A DNA stretch of 64,000 bases from Trifolium pratense. Taxonomy: Eukaryota; Streptophyta; Magnoliopsida; Fabales; Fabaceae. Positions 51,101 through 63,638 of this stretch are shown piece after piece (the first letter of the stretch is position 1; each line of letters begins with the position of its first letter). The notes under the pieces are model-generated. The model saw only the letters and a program-made list of their open reading frames with translations, made no database searches and had not been told where the DNA came from. A program made the position numbers and the translations under genes. Where the stretch lies: assembly GCF_020283565.1 (NCBI RefSeq), contig NC_060060.1:14012001-14076000 (forward strand), written 5' to 3'.

Positions 51101-54100
51101 TGGTTTATGGTAGATTTTTTACTTGTTCAATTTCTTCGCCAACATTTTTATAGCACTAACTAATAAGTTTGTGATCCTGTGTTTGCCAGCTTGACCCATT
51201 CCTACTCCCTATAGTCCAAGGCAGTATCCTTATTTGCTTACTAGGTGTTACATTATCATTTTATGAATTTTTTTTTATTTTTTTTATTTTTTTTATAACA
51301 GATGCATATTTTTGGGGTTCATATAAGTTTTTGTGTTGTGTGAGCACATAACCACTTATTTTTCCCTGTTATCCTTAGCAAGTTATCAGGTTTTCATTAC
51401 TTTCAAGCAGCTATTGGGAAAGATATTATTGACGTCACTTTGATTGCTAGGAGATGCACAAGAAGAAATGGTATTTAAAGCTTTTGGATGAACTTATATT
51501 TATTTCCATCCACCAAAGAAGTCTTTTATTTCTAGCTTGATTGTGCACCTACAGATATCATGTGTTCCTTTCATTCTCGAAAGCTTGCATGGTCAATTTC
51601 AAAGAATCAATATCTTGTAGGTCATGAAATTAATGTGGTGGTGATATTGAAAGTGATCATTCAAGGTTTCGAGAATTTTTTACAATACCCTGAAGTTGTC
51701 TGTTGGAGCATATACTGATTTAAGTTATACCTTAAGAAAAATATATCAAAAGATGTATTGTTTCCTCTGTTTTCACGTCAGGGTTTAAATTTGTCATAAT
51801 TGAGGTTTAAAGTTATTGATAGAATCTATAATTTGAAATGTTTTTGTATGAGAGAACACAAAGTTGTAATTTGCGACTGCTTAGAGAAAGCAATCATAAT
51901 CTTTTATTGATTGGTTGGCTCATAGTACAAATGCCATTTTATTTCTTGAAAGGAACTCGAATGTGGAGAAGAGGAGCTGATCCGGATGGATATGTTGCCA
52001 ATTTTGTGGAAACAGAACAACTTATGCAGTTCAATGGGTATACAGCTTCATTTGTTGAGGTATTACTTTCTACCTCCGTGAATCATTTATTATAAGAATT
52101 AAAATGATGGGCTTGGCATGCAAGATAGGAATGTTCTGTCGACTTAATTCAGAGCAGTAGATCATCCTGAATAGTTGTCATTATTTTGAAATATGATGTA
52201 CATTATCTTGTGCACATATAAGCAACTGCATAATTAATGGACAATTGATATCCAACTAGATTATTTTTCTTAGAAGTTGGAAAAATTATTTCAGTTTTTT
52301 CTTTCAATATATTTTAAATATTCTTAATTGTCTATCCAAATTTGCATTTGGAATTTGTTGACCGTCCAATTAACGGTGTTGAACTTTCAACAAGCCAGAT
52401 AATTGGCTGGTGACAAATGACATACTAAAAAGTGTTTAAAATTTTGTAAATGATGCTTTGGTAATCTTTCAATTGTATAAACGTACCTTTAGGCTCATTT
52501 TGGCGATAGTGTAACTAGGGGCTAGAAGAGATGGACTATAGGAAGTGACAAGTATACTTTCACAGTAGTAAGCATGGAAGTAATATGAAAATTAGCTACC
52601 ACTGGCACTGTCATCTTACTATTAATAAGTTATCATCCAAAATTAAAGTGAATTTGCAATAATGCTGGCGCGAAAGCAGTGTCGCAGACAGAAAATAAAA
52701 TATTTGTTTCATTCTCAATAATACCCCGAGCAGCATTCCATATAATGATACAAAAAGCAGTTGGTTTTTCTTTCAACTCTGTTTTTGTCACTTGATTTTT
52801 TCAATGGGGGTATAGTTATTTTGATTCTACCTTCTCTAGATCTCTTACGTGTAACTTGCTGACAGTTATTATCCTATCTTTTTTATCTGCTATTCCATGT
52901 TTGCTTTAACACAAACTCTACCAAACATGGCTGTTGTTCCTTCCTTGCTAAATTTTGACAAAATACCGGCATCATGAACTGTTGAAATGCATATTGGCTT
53001 TCTGGTTGGGAAAATTACCAAAACCAAACTCATGATAAAACTTTTTGCATTTAGTAAAAAATCCACATTTTGCTACGAATCACCATATTTTGTTAGTTCT
53101 ACCGTTTTTGTTATGATCTAGGTTACTCTTATACTGCTAGGCCAAAGTATTGTCACATGCAATGTTCGTAGCTGTGAGGCTAATACAAAAATAGCATTAC
53201 CTTCAACTATTTTGGGTATTTTTTAATTTTGAAATATGGGCCCTCTGATAAGATTTGTACCTATTAGGATTTAAGACATATTTATTAAAAAATGCTGAGC
53301 TGGACACTTATTTGAATGTAGCAATACTAATAGTGATAGTTGAAAGTAAACTAGTATTTGCAGGGTTTTTTTGTGGAGATCACTCTTTTATTATTGCGAA
53401 AATGGGTGTTTCTTGCTATTATACGATTCAAAAATAAAGCCAAACAAGGGGGACTAGGATGCTCAAATTCACTTTTTGGGATGAATGTTAACTCTATTGT
53501 ACTAAAATATTGTGTTAATTAAACTTCTATTTCATTTCATATCATTGTGGGGTTAACATGGTTGAGCTTTTGCAGATTCGCGGTTCCATTCCTCTGCTCT
53601 GGCAGCAAATTGTGGACTTAACTTATAAACCGAAGTTTGAATTATTGAAACTCGAGGAACATGTAAGTGTTTGCTGATTGTTGTATATCTGTGGTTTTTA
53701 CATGTTTTGTGTGTATTTCACCTCCATTTCATTGCTTGAGATGCAGCCACGAGTCCTCGAGAGGCATATACTAGATTTAAGAAAAAAATATGGAGCAGTG
53801 TTGGCTGTTGATCTTGTTAACAAGGTGAATGCTCTTCCATTGTGTAACAAACTGAGAATGCTTGTATCTCTTGGTTGGCAATATTACCTAATGATACTAG
53901 TCTTTGTAATTGCATAGTAAATTTCGTAGACAACTGTAAAGAATGCATCCAACCTAAAATGTGCATGGAATTGTTATGTATCAGCATGCATCTATTTGAG
54001 TGGTCTTCTTTCTCCTTTGTATTTTATCAGCATGGAGGAGAAGGGCGGCTATGCGAAAAATTTGGCAGTACAATGCAGCATGTGGCTAGTGATGATGTAA

Positions 54101-57100
54101 GGTAGAAGTCTCTTTCAATTAACTTTTCGATTGATATGCATGGATTCTTTTTGTTCTTTTTGGGGTCACTCACTTTTACTTAATTATTCTGTGTAGATAT
54201 GTTCACTTTGATTTCCATCATGTCTGTGGACACGTTCATTTTGAACGTCTATCAATTCTTTATGACCAAATATCAGACTTTCTTGAGAGAAACGGGTATG
54301 GAATTTTTTATTGGTTAAGCTGTTTGATATCTACTATCTTGAGAATTGATTTATAATTTGATTCACACTGACGTTGATTGGCGTCATCGAAGAAGGGGGC
54401 TATTTATAAACTACTGATTTTGTCAACAAATTCTAATAATTTATTTTACTGTTTGCTTATGTTGCTTAATTTGGATTTTTGACCTATCTGCTGTAGTATC
54501 CTGTACATTTTTTCACCATGATTTCATGAGCTGTCTAACAAATATAAGACATTTCTTGGAAAACAATATTCACCCTGTTATCCTGTTTTATTATGAAATT
54601 TTGCACTCAAATCTTATTAAAGTGCTTTTGAAAAAAATGACCCAAATTGCTTTGTAGATATCTTCTGTTGAATGAAAAGGGCGAGAAAATGAAGGAGCAA
54701 ACTGGAGTTGTTAGGACCAACTGTATTGATTGTCTAGACCGTACAAATGTAACTCAGGTAGGTTGGTTTCTGTTATGGAAAGTGTTTTGTGCCTTACCAA
54801 ATTAATGGAAAATATTTCTTTGTCCCTCTATAAGGAACACTTCATTCTCACTCCACTTATTCACCTTTAAAGGTGGATTTTCTAGCCATTAGGCTACTTG
54901 ACCAAAAAAAAAAGGAACACTTCATTCTTATTTTTTTGTCATGTACGTAGTTCGAATCTTGTCTCCAGTCATTTTTATGTTTTACGCAAATAAAACTATG
55001 TTGGAAATGCAAAAATGTTGTATACAAGACTTGAACTCAAATCCTCCCAGTCACAAATTAATAACGTAACACTGTATCACTGTAAATATTCAACAATAAT
55101 ATATTAAATTAACCTATTAAGAAGGACAAAAAAATTTGGGTGTTCACGGCTTTGTTTGTGACATCATTTTTCAGCTTACTAATGTTAATGTATAATGTGT
55201 AGAGCATGATAGGCCGAAATATGTTAGAATACCAGCTTAGAAGGCTTGGTGTCTTTGGGGCTGAAGAGACCATTAGTTCGCATCCAAACCTTGATGAACG
55301 CTTTAAGATCTGTAAGCTTCTTATTACTTTTCAGATTATGTGATTTGAAATATGTGTGTATATATATATATATGTTGTAATATGTAGTTATTTTCAAATT
55401 TTCATTGTTTTGTCGCACTTGAAATCTTTGATTCAATTTGTAACTGATTATGTTATCAGTGTGGGCTAATCATGGGGATGATATAAGTATTCAATATTCA
55501 GGAACTCCTGCTCTGAAAGGAGACTTTACCAGGTATTTTCCCGTTAGTCTTTACAAAAAAATTCATGTTCCTCACATATTAAGATCTTGAAATTATGAGT
55601 CCGTAAAGATTTTTCTATATTGAATTTACATCGGCAAGGGATAATTTTATACCGTCATTGCATCTCTCATGATATGCTGACTCTGATTGTATATGTTTTC
55701 CAGTATGGGAATTGTGATTTTTTTTCCATATTAATCTGTTGCTTTTCTTTATTGAATGCTTTAATTACACTAACTATGATATCTGATTCAATCATCACAA
55801 ACACTTACTATGATATTCAATTAGAATTACAAAACCTGGCAATAAGCAAAACATTATAATATGATTGTGCCATTCTTTTATATGTTCAGGTTGGATAAGT
55901 TCTGTGTGACAATTTCATAATATCCCCGTGTCTAAAGTTTCAAATATGTATTTGATTTGAAATTTAACCTTTTGTGACTGTCCTCGTTAATTTTTTTGGT
56001 GGGATTCAGGTTTGGGCACCGCACCATTCAAGGGATAGTAAATGATGGTTTTAATGCTCTCCAAAGATACTATTTGAATAATTTTGCTGATGGAACAAAG
56101 CAGGTTTGTAGAACTTATTTAACATAATATGTATTTGGAAAAATTCAATCCCCGCATGAAATGTGTTTATAAAGAGTGACACCCCTCACCTTACAAACTG
56201 GTTTTGTATGGACGAGTTGGGCCCAATATAAAAACTTAAGATGATATAAAAACCTATCAACTCGAGCCACCTGCCATTTATATTCACGAACCAAGCCCAA
56301 TAGTGTTGGTTGTAAGATGGTGGATTGGAAAAAACCCAAGTCCCATATAGAATAAGGATAAGGCTTGAAATGAGTTTATGAAGAGTGATACCCCTCACCT
56401 TACAAGCCATTTTTGTAAGGATGAGTTAGACTTAATATAAAAACATAGTGGGGTACTCTAGTTATGGTCTAGAATTCCGTAGGTGTTTACTAGTTGGTCA
56501 TAGTGAGTTATTTCCATCTAGGTTTTGTCCTTCGTATATTTGATTTCTCCCTTCTGCATCCTAATTCAAAGTTTATTACATTGTAATTAATTATGCTGTA
56601 GAAGATGCCAAATTTTCATGTACATATTTAACGCTGATTACTCTTATTTCTTATGATACCCTGTCTGAAAAGATCTTTAGTTAAATTACTCTTGTTAGCT
56701 TTTTAAAAAAAAATGAATTAAGAATTTATTAGTTTATATGTAATTGATTTATGTTCATATTTTTCTTTTATTATGTGAAGGATGCAATTGATCTTCTGCA
56801 AGGACATTATATAGTTTCTGTCGGCCGAGATTCAGCTCCCTCTTCTCAGAAAGGAGGCATTGAAGCTATAGCTGTGAGTACAATATAAGACAAAAAAATT
56901 ATTGATTTTGTGGCATCAATTTTGTGTTTAAGACCAGTTCTTCGAATGCTCACAATTTAATAACACATTTTAAACCTTATGATGTACGGCTAAATTCTTA
57001 GTTGCATACTGATTTTGAAATGATTGAATTGGAATCTATTTTTTGTGGAAACTGCCTATATCTGATAAGGAAAAAATAGTTAAATGAAAACTTAGTTTTT

Positions 57101-58880
57101 TTATCTTTCTTTTATTGTGTTTTGAGAGACGTACATTCCTTTGAATTCAAGGTTTACAGAAATTTGGTCCTAGCCCTACCGAGAAGTGGTGGGATGCAAT
57201 GGGCTACATGGATGACCACATGAAACCAAGTGGTTTCAGTTTTATATAATAAGAAATAAAAACTGCCATTCATATTTGAAGGAGCAACCAGATGATTCAT
57301 TGCTGGATAATGCATTAGAGCATTGCCCCTTATGTTTGAAGACCTAATATGATTTTTATTTTGCATTCTGTATTTTGCTGATATGCAGTTCATTAATAGA
57401 ATGCTTCAAGAAAGCCATATGCATTAGCGGAAATTATTTTATTCTTTTAACAGCTAATGGAAATAAATATTGATATTATTTTTTATCTTTGCAGTCATTT
57501 CCTCTGGCGTTGGGTCTGGTTTTAATTGGATTTCTTTTTGCAACCATGTCGTTGAGACAAGGTGAGTTTACTTTATTTAGTTTTAAGGTTTAAACTAAGA
57601 ACGTGGTATAAAAAAAAATAGAATTAAACTAATAATTGATTTGGTACTCATGTGCATAAATCGTGCATGGATGTGTCTCGGGTATTGGTTCAATAAAAAA
57701 AATAGAATCAACCTACTACTTTAAAGGTGTGTGGTCTCAAATCCAGTCTGACCTTTTCAGAATCAGATGGGGTAATAACATTAGACTGAGACAAAATAGA
57801 GGTCGGAGAAGAAAGTCAGGGGAAATGGGGAACTGGGAAAACCAGGGAAGTTTGTGGCATGTTAACTTTGAGAAATTGTTTTCCAGTTATATTTCTTGTT
57901 TTTACAAGCAGTGAAAATCTAATTGCTTTTGCTGATTCCCATTCAAACTTTTGAAAATAAAAAACAGATTGCAAACAAGATGAATTTTTGTTATTAAAAC
58001 TGAAAAAGAAAAGTTTCTTTTCCTTTTCAAACCAAACAGATCCTAAGAGGGATAGAGAGTAAGGGGAGAGAAGAGAGAGGTATAGTAGACGCAGCCACTT
58101 GATAAATGCTTAGAACTGAGGTACACAAGACACCTAAACTAGGATAATTAATTGGCAAATGCTAAATAGTGCCCCCGGGGCACTCTTTAAGCCCTTAAAT
58201 AGTAAGTTTTTTATAGAATTTTTATGGAAATGCGTAAAGTCAACGCATTGGAAATTGGAGTGTTTAATTTTTTGATTAAAAAGTTTCTTTTAATAGAATG
58301 CTTAAAGAGTGCCCTGCCCCGGGGGCACTCGTTAGCAAGACCCTTATAGAAAATCCTTTCATTATATTACGAAAGGCTAAATATGTCTCAGTTTAGGTAC
58401 CAGCTGACTTAATCAAAAGTGGTTTAAAGTGGTCAGATATCTAGTAGCCTACTTCTGCCAAAATTGCATGCCCAGTGTTTCTAGATATTTAAATTATAAA
58501 GCAAATGTGTGATGTGAAAGTTTATGAAATTTTCTGCACTTAACTCTTTGCACAGCCTGTGCTTATTACATTTTTATAAATTGTTACAAAGTGATATTTG
58601 TCTGTAGTCTTCGTTAACTGGATAATTATATAGACTTTGCTAGCCTAAGGTTAGAACAATGACTCTGTACAAGGTAGAGATTAACTAGGCATTACATATG
58701 ATGTGAAATCTATGACTTAAAAATGTTATTTTGTTCATTGTTGCTGCAGTTCGATATGATTTTCGACACTTCTTCTTTTCGCTAATGTGGGCCGGCATTA
58801 GTGTCGGCATAGCAGCATTTGTGAGGGCCAACGGCCGGGTTTTCTGCAACAGACCCCGCCTACACAATCCGTCGCGTTAA
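48179..58880 (+). CDS. RHD4: SAC-domain phosphoinositide phosphatase, RHD4/SAC7 type
   Basis: Twenty coding exons join without a frame break into 596 residues, the usual length for the SAC6/7/8 group: 48179-48326, 48478-48561, 49455-49582, 49672-49763, 50310-50367, 51042-51098, 51190-51223, 51390-51470, 51953-52059, 53576-53662, 53747-53824, 54031-54101, 54197-54295, 54658-54757, 55203-55311, 55460-55532, 56010-56103, 56781-56873, 57495-57561, 58750-58880. The catalytic motif is C397-IDCLD-R403 in the context RTNCIDCLDRTN. The C-terminus has two hydrophobic segments (about 532-550 and 561-577), as in ER/endomembrane-anchored members. Arabidopsis RHD4 dephosphorylates PI4P and shapes root-hair growth; the same role here is inferred, and SAC6 or SAC8 orthology is possible. 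All introns are GT-AG; intron 7 is U12-type. Introns hold several MITEs but no disrupted exon. Confidence 0.95.
48979..49256. mobile_element. Stowaway-type MITE in SAC intron 2
   Basis: CTCCCTCCGTTCC at the left after TA, and the complement CTCCTTCCGTTCC at the right. Fully intronic. Confidence 0.8.
50611..50755. mobile_element. Small Stowaway-type MITE in SAC intron 5
   Basis: The ends CACCCTCCGGCCTTAATTAT and (complement) CTCCCTCCGTCCTTAATTAT start inverted repeats of about 55 bp, almost the whole 145-bp element. TA follows the right end. Confidence 0.8.
51224..51389 (+). other. U12-type intron of the SAC gene
   Basis: The donor reads GTATCCTTA, the U12 consensus, and TCCTTAGC lies about ten bases before the ATCAG acceptor, close to the U12 branch-point consensus. 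Joining GGC A to GT TTT CAT keeps the frame (Gly-Ser-Phe) and family alignment. The minor spliceosome is therefore inferred for this one intron. Confidence 0.85.
52060..53575 (+). other. Ninth coding intron of the SAC gene
   Basis: This 1.5-kb intron has no recognisable exon or bounded element; short ORFs in it are AT-rich shadows. Confidence 0.6.
56150..56450 (-). repeat. TRIM-like repeat in SAC intron 17
   Basis: Two direct copies of about 78 bp (about 56157-56236 and 56367-56444, sharing CACCCCTCACCTTACAA-like and CAATATAAAAAC-like runs) flank about 130 bp of unique sequence, suggesting a terminal-repeat miniature retroelement. The ends are not resolved. Confidence 0.5.
58150..58345. mobile_element. 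MITE with long inverted repeats in SAC intron 19
   Basis: AGTGCCCCCGGGGCACTCTT near 58168 is mirrored by AGTGCCC and CCCCGGGGGCACT near 58310-58330. Each end also carries a local palindrome. Similar GTGCCC-CTGGG sequence at about 60115 is another fragment. Confidence 0.65.
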
Positions 58881-59340
58881 CTTCTACACAAATCAATTTG
58901 AGCTATTAAAATTTTGTGAAGCAATCAGCTTCTGCAATAGGAGTCACCATCAGCGGATTTAGTCTTAAATTTATAAACCACTTCAAAGAATTCAATCTTT
59001 AAGGCCCTTTGCTTTCTATCATAATATTTATTATTTCTTACTACTTTGTAGTCATTGTAAGTTCCATAAATTATTTAAATCATAGTCCATTGACATCATA
59101 GTCCAATGATGTCCTACTCAAGTGACTGCTGCTTGATTGGTGCTTCTTACTATGCTCCATCCCCTCCATGTATATTTGAGTTTTCTGTGCCCTGTTTAAG
59201 ATGGAAACATTTGAAGGTTCCTCTGATTATATATTGTATGCTTATAAGCAAAATTCATATCATGCAATAACATTATATATTTATTTTAGAAGTCAAGGTT
59301 ACTACATAATATTTGATTTTAGAAGTCAAGGGAAATTGCT
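58881..59340 (+). other. 3' flank of the SAC gene
   Basis: Presumed 3' UTR and spacer with no other gene seen. Confidence 0.6.
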
Positions 59341-59356
59341 TTTTATGCGACCTCAT

Positions 59357-59918
59357 TTTTTTAATTTTTTTTTTTAATCAGCAAATTTATTAAGCTTCCT
59401 TCAATACAAGAAGTATTTGAAGGAGCAAGAACAAGAAAAAGGAGAGAAAACACCTTACAGCACAGAGCATAAAGCCCCTCAAAAACAAAGGGCAAGGATC
59501 CACCTATACAACCAAAACCAAGCCCTTACAAACAGAGCAAAACAAAAAAAATATGCTCCAACACATACAAAAGGAAATCAGTAAAAATAAACCAAACCCC
59601 TAAGAAGCCGGAATCTGCCACCACAAAAATCAGGCCGAAACCAAGCAAGTCGGCACCGCAGCAAAACCTCAATAAGATCAACGGAGAAGACAATCTCCGG
59701 GATTCCAAGTCCACTCATAGAACATACAAGGAGACAATTTCATTCTTGTTAAACACCACTTCCAATTCAAAACTTTGATTTCTTCTACCATAACCTTAGG
59801 AACAAAGGAACCATTTGCAAAGATTGAACTATTCCTCACCTTCCAAAGGCACCAAAGAGTAGCATGCCATATCATAACATATCCTTGACGACCACTTCAA
59901 AGAATTATAAACATATCC
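59357..59918 (-). mobile_element. 5'-truncated LINE with target duplication
   Basis: On the minus strand it encodes MIWHATLWCLWKVRNSSIFA and EWTWNPGDCL, typical of the LINE C-terminus, and ends in an A-rich tail (T tract at 59357-59382 on the plus strand). TTTATGCGACCTCAT flanks at 59342-59356 and 59919-59933. It lies between the convergent phosphatase and kinase genes. Confidence 0.88.
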
Positions 59919-60246
59919 TTTATGCGACCTCATGTGTTCACAAATCCTCTAAAATTCTTAAATTGTCCTTTATATTAGGATTGGAAGATATGGCCCAATT
60001 ACCTGTGAGATTTAGATTGTATCTTCCGAATCAAGTGACTAGCTTAAAAAAATGTTACCAGCTCAAACAATGAAGAAAAATCAAAAGAGTTTTCTCCAAC
60101 TAACAAAATAACTAGTGCCCCTGGGACACTATTTAGCATGACTATAAAACATAAATATCTATAAAAATGACTGATCAAAACTTATTTGCCGAATTACATG
60201 TTCAACTTCTATTTCTAAATGCAAAAATTGGCTTTTGTAAATTGTA

Positions 60247-62861
60247 CTACATAGTTGCAGACTTAGTACAATGATTCTTGGATATTTTCCTTCTATCCTT
60301 GATAGCGTTTATGCCTTCTAATGTCTCCAAAACATCTTCCATAGAAGGACGTTTTTTAGGATCAGATTCAAGGCAATTAAGAATAAGCTGAGCTGTTTCG
60401 AATGCTGCTTTTAGTGAATATTGGCCATCTAACCTATAATCCACAATGTTACCTTTCAACTTTCTTTTATCAGAAAGAGAAGGCTTAATCCATTCAACTA
60501 GATTTTGCTTCTCTGTGGCTCTTTTTCTATCAAGTGCTTGCAACCCTGTCAACATTTCAAGCAGCACCACACCAAATCCATAAACATCGCTCTTCACATA
60601 CAAATGACCTGTTGCAATGTATTCTGGAGCGGCATAACCATACGTGCCCATGATTCGAGTAGTCACGTGTGAATCTTCTCCAGATGGTCCAAATTTCGCC
60701 AACCCAAAATCTGAAATTTTTGCATTGTAATTCTGTAGAAAAAAGACAGTGAAATATTATAAGATAAGAACAACCAGGAGGGTTCCAGAGGATGTTTGAG
60801 AGGAGTGACCGCACAAGGCACCAAAATTTCGGGGGGAACCATTGTTTTTTTTACTTAGTGTGTGTATGTGCGTGCGTGCACTCCCGTTTGTGTGCGTGCT
60901 TGCGTCCATGTGTTAAAAAATGACTTGTAAAAAAACGTGGCATCAACATTATAACTTGCATATGACACCCAAAATCTTAGGGACGGCCCTGAGAACAACA
61001 TATAAGAGAGAAACTGGCCAAAAATAACTGACCTCATCAAGAAGTATATTGGAAGCTTTGAAATCTCTATATATGATTTGCTTTTCTGATGAGTGCAAGA
61101 ATGCCAAACCTCGAGCTGCATCTATAGCGATTTTGAGTCTTGTGTTCCATGAAAGTGATTCTATGTTAGGATTTCCTAACCAAAACAAAAACACAAATGA
61201 GTTTAAACTCAAAAAATCCATCGCTAGTAATTTTTCACTTATTAACATTAATTGTTTCAAAGTTCATACTTTTAAAGAGATGGCTCTCTAAGCTTCCCCT
61301 TGGCATGAACTCGTACACAAGGAGAAATTCATCACCGTCCGTACAATAACCCAATAGCTTGACCAAATTGGGGTGAGAAATCCTTCCTAAAAAGTTGATT
61401 TCTGACTGCATTGTCACATGAAAAAAAGAAACTAAGAAATTAAAAAATCAGTTGAAATAGAATTTCTAGCATGCTTTAATAAACAAAAAATATGCGACCG
61501 CAATCCAACATGCAATATCAAGAATTACAATTGAGGCGGCATCATCTGCATTTAATTGTAATTCTCTATAATATCGAGGACAACCGCAATTATAATCGCA
61601 GTTTAAACGGGAGAGTTTCTGAGGGTGTTCTAGAGGAGCGACCACACAGGATCCCAAAATTTTAGGGGCACCATTTTTTTTTTTTAATTAGTGTGTGTAT
61701 GGACGTAAAATGACTTGTTAAAAAATGATTTATAAAAAAACGTAGCACCAACATTATAACTTGTATAGGGTATGCAAAATTTCAGTGACAGCCCTGGGTT
61801 TAAAGCTTTACTTGTCAGTCAAAGTTTTTTTTTTTTTATTTCTATTCTAACATACAAGTGGCTTTAAATTATTATTTTTTTTTACGAAGTGGCTTTAAAT
61901 TGTTGTCGGTTGCAATATAATGAATTTTGAGATTCTACAATAGTATATGGTCGAAATTTCAATCACGAAGGACACATTTTGTGATGATATAAAGGTTGTG
62001 ACTGCAAACACAATTTAAAATCATGACTATACATATTATTAATCATAAATAATCTTACACTATATACATTTGACTATATAAAGATTGTTAATATATATCC
62101 TTCAAATTTTTTGGCACGACCCTCGTGCAAAGCATCTTCAAATAAATGAAAATTAACTGACCTGCCATTCTTGAACACCTTGCACACTATCTGACTTCAA
62201 TTTCTTGATAGCCACCATCATTCCAGAACCAGCTTTGGTAGGGGTAAGTGTCTCAGCATTCAACCAACCTTTGTAAACTTTACCAAAACCACCTTCACCA
62301 AGCAATGCATCTAACTTGAAATTCTTTGTGGCAACTTTCAAATCTCCATAACTAAACTCCTTCAAATTTGGCATTTCTAGAAACTTCCCACTTATAGTTG
62401 TGCTTCCTTCTTTACTCTCATGTAAATTGCATGATGATGATGACTCTTTCTTAGTATTGCGATCCTCTTCACTAGTATTACTCCTTGAACCTGCCAATAA
62501 AAAGGAGTATGTTTCATAATGTACAAAAATATGGTTAATTAATTGAAATAACCAAAATTTTGATCGTATATTGAACTAACTTTTTTTTTGTCAAGTGATT
62601 TAGTGGCTAGACATTTTTTTTTTAAGGTGAATAGTGGGAGATATATTTGTGTAAATATTACTAAACTACACTTTATGTTAAATGTATAAATGTTGATTTT
62701 CATATTTTAATGCAAATTTATATAATATTAATGAGAGATATATTTTTCTTAAAAAAAAAAACTTTGTTTATAAAATCATATGATATCTTGCCTGAAGTGT
62801 GGGGAATATTGAGGGAAGAGGGTGGTGGTTGGCGAGAGAGTGAAGCAAAACATAGACCCAT
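60247..62861 (-). CDS. Receptor-like cytoplasmic kinase, RLCK-VII/PBL type
   Basis: Exons (minus) 62861-62792, 62490-62162, 61405-61270, 61175-61033 and 60732-60247 join in frame to give 387 residues. MGLC at the start fits N-myristoylation at Gly2 and palmitoylation at Cys4, hence plasma-membrane attachment. The kinase domain has GEGGFG at 88-93, K119 in VAIKKL, E135 in the helix-C region, YRDFKASN with D216 (YRD instead of HRD, usual in RLCK-VII), DFG at 234-236, and [15 protein letters not shown] in the activation segment. All key residues are present, so it should be active. Family members relay signals from immune and developmental receptor kinases; which receptor is not visible. Intron 1 uses a GC donor. 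The gene converges with the SAC gene. Confidence 0.93.
60770..60995. repeat. Dispersed repeat in RLCK intron 4, copy 1
   Basis: Shares, with 61620-61795, runs such as AACATTATAACTTG and TTAGTGTGTGTATG, in the same orientation. Contains a TG-rich low-complexity segment. Confidence 0.65.
61620..61795. repeat. Dispersed repeat in RLCK intron 2, copy 2
   Basis: Collinear with the repeat at 60770-60995, beginning around GTTCTAGAGGAGCGACC and ending in GTGACAGCCCTGGG. Confidence 0.65.
62491..62791 (-). other. GC-AG intron of the RLCK gene
   Basis: The donor is TTCAG|GCAAGA and the acceptor TTGGCAG|GTTCAAG. Only this junction links the MGLC exon in phase 1 to the kinase exon without a stop, so a GC donor is supported by the frame. 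Confidence 0.75.
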
Positions 62862-63403
62862 GTTATAATGTGAAGTCAACCAATAATGTTTAAGGAAAAA
62901 AAAGAGACACAGTGTGTGTGTGTGTATAACAATAACAACAACAAGAATGTCGTTTGTTGTTTGAATTAGTAAGTTGATTGGTAGTATTTATGCTTATGGT
63001 TGCCGTGTTGGCTTCGCGTTTGCCATAGTGCCCCACACCTGTTACACGAATTAAAAAACAAGGAAACTCAAACTATATATAGGATTTTGATTTATAATAA
63101 TACAGTACCACAGGATTTTCTAGATCGTTTTTCTTTTTCCTCTATCACTTCACTTTTTGAAGATTATGAATTATTGAAACATATCCATGCTGGCATGCAT
63201 GACCCAATGTGAACGAGAGGCTGGGTAGGAAAACTTTATTACACTTTCAAAGTCATTGACAATTATATGTAAAATCACTTATTTATTTTGAATGATATGT
63301 AAAATCACCTATTTGATTGAGTAAAGATTATCGCGTAAGAGTTAAAATTTAAATTTCAGTAACTCTATTTCTTCACCTTGAGTAAGGAAATGTTTTTGTA
63401 AGC
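62862..63403 (-). promoter_or_regulatory. Upstream region of the RLCK gene
   Basis: Contains a short TG-repeat at about 62912-62926 and AT-rich sequence. No clear TATA position can be fixed; the plus-strand ORF at 63000-63212 shows no recognisable domain. Confidence 0.4.
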
Positions 63404-63638
63404 TACTCTCTCTCTCTAATTATAATAAGTTTTTTTTCAAACATAAAATTTGTCCATAAATATAAGTCTTTTTTCAAATCCCTAGACACATTTATTACTA
63501 CGTTTGAAATTCGAAAAGTCAACTATAAATACAATCTAGTAATTGTAACACTCAAAAAGTACATATTAATTACACTACCAATTTTTCTTAATATACGTGA
63601 AAAACCCCAACAGAGACTTATAATAAGGGACGGAGGGA
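63404..63638. mobile_element. Stowaway-type MITE
   Basis: The right end GGGACGGAGGGA and the left CTCTCTCTCTCTAATTATAA are a degenerate pair, with TTATAATAAG inside both ends. Confidence 0.6.

Noticed and set aside
63000..63212. 70-residue ORF upstream of the kinase
   Set aside because: No domain, no splice context and no duplicate to support it.
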